DNA of 64,000 bases, from positions 124,001 to 188,000 of the forward strand of contig WGMS01000014.1 in assembly GCA_016124935.1 (NCBI GenBank), given 5' to 3'. The notes under the pieces were generated by a model. The model had not been told where the DNA came from, made no database searches, and saw only the letters and a list, made by a program, of their open reading frames with translations. This DNA comes from a bacterium (GTDB lineage: Bacteria; Cyanobacteriota; Vampirovibrionia; Obscuribacterales; Obscuribacteraceae). Positions within the stretch are counted from its first letter, which is position 1. Every line of letters begins with the position of its first letter. The position numbers and the translations under genes are program-made. Positions 1-9,320 of this stretch are shown piece by piece.

Positions 1-1
1 C

Positions 2-2065
2 AGGCAGACAGAAGTAGCTAAGAAGATCTCGGATGCTCTTGTTTCCGGTCGTTTGACCAGTCAGGAAGCAGCCGATTTCAACACCAAGCTCGCCGCTGTA
101 AAAAGTCAGGAGAACTCTTTCAGGGCTGACGGCTCGCTTTCCACCACCGAAACGCTTCAGCTCTCTCTGGCTCTGGACCAACTGGACTCCGCCATCGAAT
201 CCAGCTTGCGCACCCGGGTGATAGCTGACCCTGGCGTGGACGCCAAACAGGTAGAGATCGGCAAGAGAATCGACAGTCTACTTTCTGGAGGCAAAATCAC
301 CTCTACCCAGGCGGCCACTCTGAAACAAGAGCTCTCTAGAATCGCCACCAGAGAACAGGCTTTCAAGACCTCCGGTGGTGAGCTCACCGCCGAAGAGACC
401 CTGACTCTGGCGCTTGAGCTGGAGCGTCTCAATGCCCAGGTCGACCGCTATGACCCTGTGCAAGTCTCGACCCAGGTCAAAGGAATAGACACAAGACAGC
501 TCGAGGTAAAGAACATCATCGCCGAAGGGCAGAGAACCGGAAAGCTTTCGGTGGCCCAGGCCGGTGAGTTCGCCCACGAATACGATCGAATCGAAGCCCT
601 GGAAGCTATGTATCGAGTAGACGGCGGTCTCTCGGACAGCGAGATCCTTACCCTTGTAAGAGACCTCGACAACCTGCAAAAGAATGTCGAAGATTCCATT
701 TCGAAGGCAAGCGCCACCGCTCTCAGTCTTCAAGATAGAAGAGATCTGTTGCGTAAGAAAATCACCGATGCCAAGACTACCGGCTTGCTCAAGCCCGAGA
801 CCGTGGGCGATGAACTGCTCGCCGAACTGGCCAGGATCGAATCGAAAGAGACCTTCTACAAGCTCGACGGCAGCCTCAACGACACCGAGACCCTTATCAT
901 CGCCGGTGATATCGACAAGCTCAACGACAAGTTCGAAGCGACAAAGCAGAAGCTGCCTTCGGTCAGTGATCGAAAAACGGCTTTGGAAGCCAAGCTAAAT
1001 GGAGCGCTGGCATCGGGCCGTCTTGAAAGCAAAGCCGCCGATGATATTCGCAACGAGATAGCTCGCATCGGTTTTCTTGAATCTACTTTCAAAGGCAATG
1101 ACGGAAACATCGATCAAAACGAGACCGTTGCTCTAAATAGAGAATATGACGGTGTGGAGAGAAAACTGACCGCTTTATTGCCGGCTCTTCCTGATATCGA
1201 TAAAATTCAGCAAGACATCAACAAAAAGATAGAGGAGGGTGCTGCAAAAGGCAAGATCAGCTCCGCTAAAGCGATGGAGCTGAAAGGCGAGTATGAGCGC
1301 ATCGCCCGTATCGAGGATGCGTTCCGCAAGACAGACAGCGCTTTAGTCGAATGGGAAGTTCTCGCCCTCAATAAAGATCTGGAAAAGCTTGGCGGGCAGG
1401 TTGATAGTCTTGTCGATTCAGAAAAAAGCTCGAATGCCGGCCATGCTTCGGAAGTGGCCATCGATACCTCCCAGGTCGCTCCTGATACCAGAGGTCATTG
1501 GGCGGAGAAGTATATCGCCATTCTTCAGCAAAGAGGCACTATCGGTGGTTTCCCCGACGGTTCTTTCAAGCCGAACAATGGTATCACCAGAGCTCAGTTC
1601 GCGGCCATCGCCATGAAAGCGCTCGGACTGCCTGAAGCCGGACGTCCCGCCAAGTTCGGGGATTTATCCAGCAAGCACTGGGCCTATAAGGCGGTGAGCG
1701 CCGTCAGCGAAGCAGGTCTGGTCGGCGGTTATCCCGATGGAAGCTTCAGACCGGAAGACAAGATCACCCGCGCCCAGGCTTTCGTCATCCTCTCGAAAGC
1801 GCTGAACAAAACCGATGATGACGTTAAAGTATTGGATCGTTATAAAGACGGCAACAAAGTTGCCGCCTGGGCCATACCCAGTGTGGCCAAAGCGGCCAAC
1901 GCCGGCATCCTGGTCAACTATCCCGACGCGTATCAGATCCGTCCGGGAGATGAAGCAACGAGAGCGGAAGTGGCTGCCCTCACCTACCAGACCATGTCTA
2001 ATCTGGGCAAAGATCTGCCCCGTTTGACCATTGGTCTGGAGGCTACCACCAAAGGTACGAACTAG
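2..2065 (+). CDS. SLH-domain surface protein, 5' end cut by window edge
   Basis: The frame is open from the first bases of the window, so the true start lies upstream; the first usable codon inside is a TTG at 53. The N-terminal part is about six imperfect repeats of 75-80 residues. Each repeat has two helix-loop-helix units, the first around a G-x-L/I-x-x-x-A/Q loop and the second around D-G-x-L-x-x-x-E, which resembles the second half of an EF-hand loop without the first two aspartates. Three SLH domains follow at about residues 479-530, 535-585 and 597-655 (counted from position 53), each with the HWA..I and PDGxF..N/xxITRA signatures. SLH domains normally hold proteins to peptidoglycan-linked polymer, so the product should sit in the envelope. 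The repeats may bind divalent metal, but this is inference. The gene is isolated and ends just before a hairpin terminator. Confidence 0.85.
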   Translation, partial: RQTEVAKKISDALVSGRLTSQEAADFNTKLAAVKSQENSFRADGSLSTTETLQLSLALDQLDSAIESSLRTRVIADPGVDAKQVEIGKRIDSLLSGGKITSTQAATLKQELSRIATREQAFKTSGGELTAEETLTLALELERLNAQVDRYDPVQVSTQVKGIDTRQLEVKNIIAEGQRTGKLSVAQAGEFAHEYDRIEALEAMYRVDGGLSDSEILTLVRDLDNLQKNVEDSISKASATALSLQDRRDLLRKKITDAKTTGLLKPETVGDELLAELARIESKETFYKLDGSLNDTETLIIAGDIDKLNDKFEATKQKLPSVSDRKTALEAKLNGALASGRLESKAADDIRNEIARIGFLESTFKGNDGNIDQNETVALNREYDGVERKLTALLPALPDIDKIQQDINKKIEEGAAKGKISSAKAMELKGEYERIARIEDAFRKTDSALVEWEVLALNKDLEKLGGQVDSLVDSEKSSNAGHASEVAIDTSQVAPDTRGHWAEKYIAILQQRGTIGGFPDGSFKPNNGITRAQFAAIAMKALGLPEAGRPAKFGDLSSKHWAYKAVSAVSEAGLVGGYPDGSFRPEDKITRAQAFVILSKALNKTDDDVKVLDRYKDGNKVAAWAIPSVAKAANAGILVNYPDAYQIRPGDEATRAEVAALTYQTMSNLGKDLPRLTIGLEATTKGTN

Positions 2066-2093
2066 TATCTTTGAAAGAGAAAGAGCACTAATG

Positions 2094-2119
2094 AAAGAGC
2101 CCTGTTTCAGGGCTCTTTT
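2094..2119 (+). terminator. Rho-independent terminator after the SLH gene
   Basis: An 11-bp perfect stem (2094-2104 with 2108-2118) with a TTT loop is followed by a short T run. It lies 29 bases after the SLH stop codon. The downstream arm overlaps the last codons of the convergent ClC gene, whose stop is at 2107-2109, so the hairpin may work in both directions. Confidence 0.8.
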
Positions 2120-4683
2120 GATTCTTTGCATATCAGTACGACAGCGGCCTTGCCTTTGGAGATCATTTTCTTGAAAGAGCGATGGTGCATAGACTTGACC
2201 AGGCTCTTCCGGGACATGCCGATTACGACCACGTCGCAATCTTGAGAGGTGCTTATCTCATTCAAGAGCTTAGTGTTCGAATTGGCGATGATCTTGGACT
2301 TCTCCACATCGAGATCATAGTCCACTCGAACTTTCTGGGCGAGCAATTCTATTTCGTTGTCGATGTCTTCACAAATGCCGTCTTTAGATACATTGCACAG
2401 ATTGATCGTCTCTCGGACATCGTCCTTGGTGATCACCGGCAAGAGGTCCACTGCCAGCCCGGCATCCAGAAATCTCGCCGCCGGGACAAGATAATTCTCT
2501 TTGCGTTCCGGGGTGGTCAGTCGGCTGGCCAGAACAACTCCGCAACGCGTGTTCTGCAAGACAGAATGGAGAAGATCGTCTCCTTTCTGTTCTCTTTTGC
2601 TTCCGGTCCAACGCATTAAAAATAGATTGATCTTTCTCTCTCTAATGGTGTCGGATATGGCATCACCTATGTCATGCGCCACTCTGATATTGGTGTGCAC
2701 CGGAATCTTGTACTGATGGCCGATATCTTCAGCCAGAGAAGAGATTACCCGTCCGTTCTCGTCCGAGAAGGTCGCTTCGGCAGGATCCATCTCTTTTGGT
2801 ATCAGTATTACATTGAGGCACTCCAGCTCATATTGCTTGTGTTTAGCCAGCCTGGCGGCAAGCTGGAGCAAGCTATCCGCCTGGGTAGGATCGGCCACCG
2901 CCACCAGAAGCCTGCCGACGCCGGCTTCCGGTGATCTGGTTTGATAGACCGTATAGCTGCTCGAATCTGATTGGCGCTTCATGCTCATCGCTTTGGATTC
3001 AGCTCGGACAATGTCTTTTTCGGTGATCACGCCCACTACTTTTGAACGTTCCACCACAGGCAGAACTCTTATCTTGTTACCTTCGAGAGTCATCAGGACA
3101 TGAGCAAGAGTATGGTCGGGTCTTACCGTGACCGGCTTGGGAGTCATGATACGTTTTATTGAAACATCCTGACTCAGGTTTTTTCTTCTGGCGTTTTCTA
3201 AATCGGTTCTGGAGACGATGCCGATAATCTTCTCTTCGTTGTCCAACACAGGAAAACCCCAGTTGGGATGCTCTGCGAGCTTTTCTGAGAGTTCTTTCAA
3301 GCTGGTGGTGGAAGGAAATGTGCGCACCGCTTTAGTCATAACATCCTCTGCTTTGAGGCGATAGAGCATGCCATGGGAAGGTTCGTCCTCTTTGAGGATA
3401 ATGCCCTGGAGCCGCAGAATATGGTCGTACATGGAGCCCGGATCGAGTTGCTCGGCAACAAGATAGGCGAGCACGCAACTGATCATAAGAGGCAGAACTA
3501 CGTTGAAATCGGTGGTCATCTCGAAAATGATCACCACCGCAGTCATGGGGCTTCTGGCGATGGCACAAAAAACCGCTCCCATTCCGACAATAGAGAAGGA
3601 GGCTATATTAGCGTGGCCGGATAGATAATGCTGAGCCGCTGCCACCAGGTGACCGAGGCAGGCTCCCATGGTGAGACTGGGAGCGAAGATACCACCGGGA
3701 GTGCCCGCTCCGACGGCCAGTGTGGTGAGTCCGAATTGGGCAAGAAAAGAGATGATTGTAATGTGCAGGTCGGCCGAACCTCTGACTAGAAGCTCCCTTA
3801 AACCGGCGGAATTGGCGAAGAAGGGAGGAAGTTGCATCATCACCAGTCCGGTAAGCAGTCCGGCCGCAGCCGATGATATGGGAATGGGAATTCGGGCGAT
3901 ATCACCGCGGAATTTGAGCGCCAGAACTTGCACTTTGTTGAAGAGCGCGCCGAAGGCACCGGCCATGATGCCAAGCAGGACATAGAATGGAATGTCATAA
4001 TAGGCAAAAGTGGCCCGTGGAGCGAGATCATTGAAATCAATGTCAAGACTCTGTACGCCGACCAGTCGTGAAACGACGGCGGCGACGAAGCAGGCGACCA
4101 CCGTCGTGCCTACGGCCAGCCCGGACATCCGGTTGAGAAGCACTTCCAGAACAAACAGGGCTCCGGCAAGCGGAGCGTTGAACGCCGCCGCCAGTCCCGC
4201 TCCTGCTCCGGCGGCGATAAGCTGGGTTCGATTGGCCGGTGTCGTTCTTATCCAGGTGCTGAATCGAGAGGAGATGCCTGCTGCAACTTGAACGGTAGGT
4301 CCCTCGCGACCGAGGGCAAGACCGGAGCCCAGGGAGATGATGCAGGCGATTAACTTGTATATGGCAGTGCGCATTCCCAGGGGAATATCGGCTCCGGCAA
4401 GATTGGCTTTGGTCTGGGCGATACCGGATCCTCTTATCTCCGGCGCCAGATAGCGAACCATCAGACCGGCCACTAATCCACCCGCCATGCCTATTAGCGG
4501 TAGAACAAACGGTCCGAATTCAGCCACTTTCTGCACACGCCAGGTGCCGACCAGACCGACCCCTTCCTTTAAGAGAACGGCGCCGGTCGCCGCCACCAGC
4601 CCAATAATGCATGCTTCGAAGACACCGATGTTCACCGGGGCAAGACTGGGTTTCTTACTTCCGGATTCCTCGGTTTCAAGCAT
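2107..4683 (-). CDS. ClC-family chloride channel/transporter with CBS pair and two UspA-like domains
   Basis: The 858-residue product has a ClC membrane domain (about 15-435), a CBS pair (about 445-570) and two UspA-like domains (about 590-725 and 730-858). ClC landmarks are GSGIA (usually GSGIP) near 85-89, GREGPT with the gating glutamate at 127, and GTPGGIFAP. The residue matching the internal proton glutamate of E. coli ClC-ec1 (Glu203) is valine here (V181, in FVLEVLL), as in known ClC channels; the paralogue upstream keeps glutamate. The start ATG at 4681-4683 overlaps the upstream ClC stop by 8 bases, so the two are probably translated together. Attaching CBS and UspA domains suggests gating by a nucleotide or by stress, which is inference. 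ClC assignment is secure; whether it is a channel or an exchanger is open. Confidence 0.92.
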   Translation of the reverse strand: MLETEESGSKKPSLAPVNIGVFEACIIGLVAATGAVLLKEGVGLVGTWRVQKVAEFGPFVLPLIGMAGGLVAGLMVRYLAPEIRGSGIAQTKANLAGADIPLGMRTAIYKLIACIISLGSGLALGREGPTVQVAAGISSRFSTWIRTTPANRTQLIAAGAGAGLAAAFNAPLAGALFVLEVLLNRMSGLAVGTTVVACFVAAVVSRLVGVQSLDIDFNDLAPRATFAYYDIPFYVLLGIMAGAFGALFNKVQVLALKFRGDIARIPIPISSAAAGLLTGLVMMQLPPFFANSAGLRELLVRGSADLHITIISFLAQFGLTTLAVGAGTPGGIFAPSLTMGACLGHLVAAAQHYLSGHANIASFSIVGMGAVFCAIARSPMTAVVIIFEMTTDFNVVLPLMISCVLAYLVAEQLDPGSMYDHILRLQGIILKEDEPSHGMLYRLKAEDVMTKAVRTFPSTTSLKELSEKLAEHPNWGFPVLDNEEKIIGIVSRTDLENARRKNLSQDVSIKRIMTPKPVTVRPDHTLAHVLMTLEGNKIRVLPVVERSKVVGVITEKDIVRAESKAMSMKRQSDSSSYTVYQTRSPEAGVGRLLVAVADPTQADSLLQLAARLAKHKQYELECLNVILIPKEMDPAEATFSDENGRVISSLAEDIGHQYKIPVHTNIRVAHDIGDAISDTIRERKINLFLMRWTGSKREQKGDDLLHSVLQNTRCGVVLASRLTTPERKENYLVPAARFLDAGLAVDLLPVITKDDVRETINLCNVSKDGICEDIDNEIELLAQKVRVDYDLDVEKSKIIANSNTKLLNEISTSQDCDVVVIGMSRKSLVKSMHHRSFKKMISKGKAAVVLICKESKEP

Positions 4684-7291
4684 TCGTGTTTCTCTTATAA
4701 ACCTGCTCGTATCTCGCGGCTGTGATGATTAGCGTGTAGCCTTCTATCTTTTCGAGGGAGCGCTTGAAGGCTCCTTTGTACATGGATTTTAAAAGAGACT
4801 TGCGGGGCATTCCCATGATCATAAGGTCGCAGTGTTCGCTCTCTTTCATTGCGCTCAGAAGCTTGGTCGGTGAGTTGGCGTCGACGGCCATCCGGTGTAT
4901 ATCGAAATCCGACTTCTGTTTGAGCTTTGTATAGGTAGTGTCGAATGCGGTGCTTTCGTCTTTGACCCGCGCCTTTTCGTGGACATCGAGCAAATGAACG
5001 CTGACCCCCTCGCTGCCCGAGCAGGCAACAAACACCCGGAACAGTTTGAGCGGCAACTCGTGTTCCAGATAACTGCCCACCGGAACCACCACATCTTGCA
5101 CCCCGGTTATGGCCTGACTGGCAGCTTGATTGACTAGAATCACCGGACAGTTAGTGTTTTTGAGAATAGTCTGGACTATAGAGTCTGCATTCTGGGATCT
5201 CTTTGCACCACCTCTAGCAGAATAGCGCATCAGAAATAGATCGGCGTCGCGCTCGGTTATCGACTCGGCCATGGCCGCGCCGACATCATGAGCGACTCGA
5301 ATACTGGTATGCACCGGAATTTCATGCTTTGCGCCCAGGGCTTCGGCCTTGGCGGCTATCTTTCTGCCGATACTGTCCGACACCTTAGATTCGGCGGGAT
5401 CTTTGTCTCTGGGGACTGTTATGATATGCACACATTCGAGCTCGAATTTCTTTGATTTAGCAATATCGGCAGCGATACCGAGCAGGTTCTCTGCGGTCTC
5501 GGGGTCGCCCACCGCCACCACCATTCTGCCCTGACCGGCTTCGGCCGACCGGGTCTGATAGACCACATAAGAGGAGCTCGAGGCTGTGGTTCTCAGTCCA
5601 ATAATCCTGGATTCGGCGCTGACAATATCTGAACGGGTGATGATGCCCACTAGCTTGCCCCTTTCCACCACTGGTATGCGGCTTACCCCGAATTTCTCTA
5701 TTAGATGAAGCACTCCGGACAGATACTCGTCCGGTCTTACTGTAATAGGCTTTGGTGTCATCACCTTTTCTGCGGAGGTGTCGTCAGGCAGTTTCTTTCG
5801 ATTCGACTCGATGATATCCGGCTTGGTAATGATGCCCACCGGCCGCATCTCTTCATCAACCACCGGAAAGCCCTGATGTCTGGAATTCTCGAAAAGTTCT
5901 CTCACCTCTTTGAGGGTCGCGGTCTGTTTTATGGACTCTATATTTTTCTGCATGAATTTGCGCGCCGGCAATCTGGTGATCAGGCTGTCTTCCCCTTCGC
6001 TCTCTTTGAGGTCGATGCCGCTCCAGTGCAGGAGCTGGTCATATAGAGAGCCCGGGTCAAGTCTTTCTGCCACTAGATAAGCGATGATGCAGCTGATCAT
6101 GAGAGGCAGGACCACATTGAAGTCCTGGGTCATTTCGAAAATGATCACCACCGCGGTGATAGGCACTCTGGCAACGGCACAGAAGACAGCGCCCATGCCA
6201 ACTACGGCGAAGGTGCCGCAGTCTCCACCGGATTGGAAGAAATAATTCTGAGTGATGGCCAGGAAATGACCGAGACAAGCACCCATGGTCAGGCTGGGGG
6301 CGAAGAGCCCGCCGGGAGCGCCGGAGCCATAGCTGATTACGGTGAGGACGAACTGGGCGAGCAGGGCCTGGCTGACTATGCCTACATTGAGTTCTCCTTC
6401 CACGAGCGTCTGTCGAAGAAGGGCATAGTTCTGCATAAACGGACAGATCATGAGAATCAGACCGGTGACGAGGCCGGCAAAGCCACAAGTTATATAAAAA
6501 GGCTTCCTCACTACATCCCTGGTAAAAGTCAGAGATTGGATAATGCATTTGTTAAATAGAGAGCCGATGATACCGGCAGCGATGCCAAGGAGAATAACGA
6601 AAGGGATGTCATAGGCAGTGAAAGTGGCTTTGGGCGCAAGCTCGGAAAAGTTGACGTCGAGGCTGTGCACACCGACCAGCCTGGATGTGACCGACGCCAC
6701 GAAGCAAGCCACTACGGTGGTGCCCACTGCCAGTCCTGACATCTTCTGGAGAAGCTCTTCGAGGACAAAAAGCACTCCGGCGAGGGGGGCGTTGAAAGCG
6801 GCAGCCAGACCGGCTCCTGCCCCGGCTGCGATAAGCTGGATGCGGTGGGTGGGAGAGGTCCTAATCCAGAGGCTCACCTTGGAAGAGAGAGCGGCGGCCA
6901 CATGCACTGTCGGTCCTTCCCTTCCCAGAGCCATACCGGAGCCCAGGGAGGCGATACAGCCCACCAGTTTGACCAGGGCCAGCCTGATTCCAAGAGGCAT
7001 CTGGATGCCGTAGAGAGTAGCTTTGGTCTGGGGAATGCCGCTGCCGCTCGCCTCAGGCACGACAAACTGTAGAAGCAGACCTGCAACCACTCCGCCGGTC
7101 AGGCCGATGACCGGCAGGAGCCAGGTGTGATCGTGGGAGAGCGATACTCTAATCGAGCCCACCAGGCCGACACCGTGTTTGAGAATGACAGCGCCTAATG
7201 CCGCCACCAGACCGATCAGGCATGCTTCGAGAATGCCGATATTCACTGGCTGGTGGTGATGTTGAGAATCTTTCTTAGCGCCTTTGACCAT
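4676..7291 (-). CDS. ClC-family H+/Cl- antiporter-like protein with CBS pair and two UspA-like domains
   Basis: The 871-residue product has the same order as its downstream paralogue: ClC membrane domain (about 15-435), CBS pair (about 440-570), two UspA-like domains (about 585-720 and 735-865). It keeps the canonical GSGIP (83-87), GREGPT with gating Glu125, and FVLEELL with Glu179 at the proton-glutamate position, so proton-coupled exchange is plausible. GAPGGLFAP is also present. The gene starts at ATG 7289-7291 and its last 8 bases overlap the start of the second ClC gene. Two overlapping paralogues that differ at the coupling residue may form a heterodimer, since ClC proteins are dimers; that is inference. 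Confidence 0.92.
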   Translation of the reverse strand: MVKGAKKDSQHHHQPVNIGILEACLIGLVAALGAVILKHGVGLVGSIRVSLSHDHTWLLPVIGLTGGVVAGLLLQFVVPEASGSGIPQTKATLYGIQMPLGIRLALVKLVGCIASLGSGMALGREGPTVHVAAALSSKVSLWIRTSPTHRIQLIAAGAGAGLAAAFNAPLAGVLFVLEELLQKMSGLAVGTTVVACFVASVTSRLVGVHSLDVNFSELAPKATFTAYDIPFVILLGIAAGIIGSLFNKCIIQSLTFTRDVVRKPFYITCGFAGLVTGLILMICPFMQNYALLRQTLVEGELNVGIVSQALLAQFVLTVISYGSGAPGGLFAPSLTMGACLGHFLAITQNYFFQSGGDCGTFAVVGMGAVFCAVARVPITAVVIIFEMTQDFNVVLPLMISCIIAYLVAERLDPGSLYDQLLHWSGIDLKESEGEDSLITRLPARKFMQKNIESIKQTATLKEVRELFENSRHQGFPVVDEEMRPVGIITKPDIIESNRKKLPDDTSAEKVMTPKPITVRPDEYLSGVLHLIEKFGVSRIPVVERGKLVGIITRSDIVSAESRIIGLRTTASSSSYVVYQTRSAEAGQGRMVVAVGDPETAENLLGIAADIAKSKKFELECVHIITVPRDKDPAESKVSDSIGRKIAAKAEALGAKHEIPVHTSIRVAHDVGAAMAESITERDADLFLMRYSARGGAKRSQNADSIVQTILKNTNCPVILVNQAASQAITGVQDVVVPVGSYLEHELPLKLFRVFVACSGSEGVSVHLLDVHEKARVKDESTAFDTTYTKLKQKSDFDIHRMAVDANSPTKLLSAMKESEHCDLMIMGMPRKSLLKSMYKGAFKRSLEKIEGYTLIITAARYEQVYKRNTNA

Positions 7292-7346
7292 AAGTGACTA
7301 TAGATTCTACAGTAATTACAACCAGCAAATATAATCTGGACTTTTC

Positions 7347-7874
7347 TCAGAAAACATCTGGCAGAGGCAGAGTCAGTTGTTTCGGTGCTTTGACCGCATT
7401 TTGAGATGGTGCGATAGGCTTGAAAGAAGCCTTTTTCACGTTTTGAAAAAGCAGGCGTCCTTTATGCGGACCGCACTTCTTGCAGTAGAGACCTGTGATT
7501 CGGACCGGCTTGCGATGGCGGCTGAACAGGGTCATGCAGCCGGGACAGCGAGCCTGCCATGCGCCCTGGGGAAGAATGGCGGTCTCGTCACAGGCTTTCG
7601 GCAAGCAGCCGACTCTCAGGCACATCTTCTTCCATACGTCATTGTGGCCATGTTCGACCCCAACTAGAGCATGGGCAATCTCATGCAAAATAGTGTCTTT
7701 GACATGGGCTTCGGCGTTGCGAAAGACGTAGTAGGAAGAGAGCTCTATAGATTTCTTCGCGCCTTTGCAGACCCCGAGCTGTCTTTTGCTATTATTGAAA
7801 GTGAATGACCAGTCACTCAGACCGTAGAGGTTCATCAAGTCTCTGGCCAGTATGCTGGCTTGATCTAGGTCCAT
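7347..7874 (-). CDS. SprT-like zinc metalloprotease-fold protein
   Basis: The 175-residue protein carries HEIAH at residues 64-68, the HExxH zinc site, followed by a third candidate ligand in EHGHNDVWKKM (about 74-84), the usual SprT layout. The C-terminal half has a zinc-ribbon-like set of cysteines (CPGC near 114-117 and CKKC near 135-138). Bacterial SprT proteins have poorly defined roles; the eukaryotic relative Spartan degrades DNA-protein crosslinks. The start is ATG 7872-7874. It lies downstream of nothing in particular: 55 bases separate it from the ClC start, and it reads in the same direction. Family assignment is firm, function is not. Confidence 0.85.
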   Translation of the reverse strand: MDLDQASILARDLMNLYGLSDWSFTFNNSKRQLGVCKGAKKSIELSSYYVFRNAEAHVKDTILHEIAHALVGVEHGHNDVWKKMCLRVGCLPKACDETAILPQGAWQARCPGCMTLFSRHRKPVRITGLYCKKCGPHKGRLLFQNVKKASFKPIAPSQNAVKAPKQLTLPLPDVF

Positions 7875-8074
7875 TCTCGATCTTCAAGGTTTCGGGGCTG
7901 CCAGACCGTCATTATAGTTCAAATCATATATGGTGTCACGGGCGTATTGTGTCGTTTATATAAGCTGGATATCTAGTTAATCTATTCAGAAAAATTAAGT
8001 ACACCTGTTGAGAACCAGGCTTTATCCTTATACAGAGTATCGTTTTCGCATTTTCGGCAATTGACTATTCGACC

Positions 8075-8737
8075 GTGACCACCGCCAGTCTTTCACGTCT
8101 TATATTGAGGAATCACACCACCGGTGCGAAAGATTTTCGTCGGGACTACTTTGATCATTTGAAAAGCTGCTCCCGGCAGTTCGTCGATGGACTCGAGACC
8201 GGTGAACCGGCTGCTTCACAGACTGCAGACCAGGCTTACGAGAGCACACCGGTTCAAGTGCTCAATCGCATCTTCCGCCTGCTCGAGCCTTATGCCATCG
8301 AACTGAATCGTGTCACAGCGGGAAGCGGTTTCACCATAACGACGTCGGCGCCTGCGTTCAGTCATGAACGCTTCGAAGGGCAATGGCCTTACAACTCCTC
8401 GAAGATGGTGCAAATTTATCGCTGTCGATTTGCCTCTATGGTTCTCAGCGCCAGTATCAGAGTAAAAGACGACTCGATCAGCTTTTATCTTCTGCCCGCT
8501 GAACACGCCATCCGCCAGAGCGAAGCGGAGGAAGAGTTTGGTCCTCTGATGATTTTCTCCAGCTACGGAGATTCTGGATACTCTCGCTTCGGCGATTCAG
8601 GAAAGGCTCTCTGGTGGGTCGAAGGCAAGCCTCTCACCGATGAGCGGTTCGAGAGATATTGTTTGTTGTTCTTTGATCATTTCGTAAAACGCAGTCAAAG
8701 GCTGGCTCTTGAGCGAATGAGAGCCGAGCGGTATTAG
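8075..8737 (+). CDS. Hypothetical protein, 220 aa
   Basis: I do not recognise this protein. It is soluble, with no signal peptide or membrane segment, and has mixed alpha/beta-looking sequence. The start is a GTG at 8075; an in-frame TTG at 8105 is an alternative, and neither has a clear ribosome-binding site. Tryptophan and tyrosine residues cluster in the second half (FSSYGDSGYSRFGDSG, ALWWVEGK). It stands alone between the divergent SprT-like gene and the thioredoxin-like gene. A C-terminal basic stretch follows the FFDHFVKRSQR segment. Confidence 0.65.
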   Translation: MTTASLSRLILRNHTTGAKDFRRDYFDHLKSCSRQFVDGLETGEPAASQTADQAYESTPVQVLNRIFRLLEPYAIELNRVTAGSGFTITTSAPAFSHERFEGQWPYNSSKMVQIYRCRFASMVLSASIRVKDDSISFYLLPAEHAIRQSEAEEEFGPLMIFSSYGDSGYSRFGDSGKALWWVEGKPLTDERFERYCLLFFDHFVKRSQRLALERMRAERY

Positions 8738-8921
8738 AAGGTTGAGAAACAGGAAAAAATATGAGAGGACAGAGAGAGCTAGCTAACTGCTCATATATGA
8801 AGTTAATCTTGAGATGGAAGATGACATTAATTTCAAGATGGAAAGGCGGCTTTCTCTACATTTAGCCTAGTAGATTCCGGGTAGATATAGATAGTACCTT
8901 GGCTAATTAGTGAATTTGATT

Positions 8922-9320
8922 ATGAGAGTATTGATCTGCCTTCTTCTTGCTTTGACCTTTATGGCGCCGGCTTTTGCCAAGTCTGTCGAGGTCGATACCG
9001 ATAAAGTCCTGGTTGTGATGGTTTATTCTAATAGTTGCAAGAAATTCTGCGACGAAGTCAGACCGATGCTTGCCAAAATAGAAGATAAATACGGCGATAA
9101 AGTCGCCGTTCATATGCTCGGTATCAGCGGAGACGACCTCGCCAGGTCTAAAGAGATGGAGAAGAAGCTGGGCATCTCCGGATTTTTACCGGGCATGATC
9201 GATCACGTTCCTGCGGTGGGAATCTTTTCGCCTAAGCGGAAACTGGTGAAAGAGATAATCAGCTCCAAGAAGTTCGACCAGTACACCAGGTATATTGACG
9301 TCGCCCTGAAGGCTAAATGA
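8922..9320 (+). CDS. Exported thioredoxin-fold protein with CxxxC motif
   Basis: The protein starts with a clean signal peptide (MRVLICLLLALTFMAPAFA, cleavage after AFA) when read from ATG 8922; a GTG at 8910 would add four residues. The mature part has the thioredoxin pattern: a strand KVLVVMVYS, then NSCKKFCDEV, then GVP-like HVPAVGIF. The cysteines are spaced C-x3-C, not the usual C-x2-C, so it may not be a standard disulfide oxidoreductase; metal binding or a modified redox site is possible. Its TGA stop overlaps the ATG of the downstream membrane kinase (ATGA), which implies coupled translation and perhaps a shared sensory job in the periplasm. Confidence 0.75.
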   Translation: MRVLICLLLALTFMAPAFAKSVEVDTDKVLVVMVYSNSCKKFCDEVRPMLAKIEDKYGDKVAVHMLGISGDDLARSKEMEKKLGISGFLPGMIDHVPAVGIFSPKRKLVKEIISSKKFDQYTRYIDVALKAK

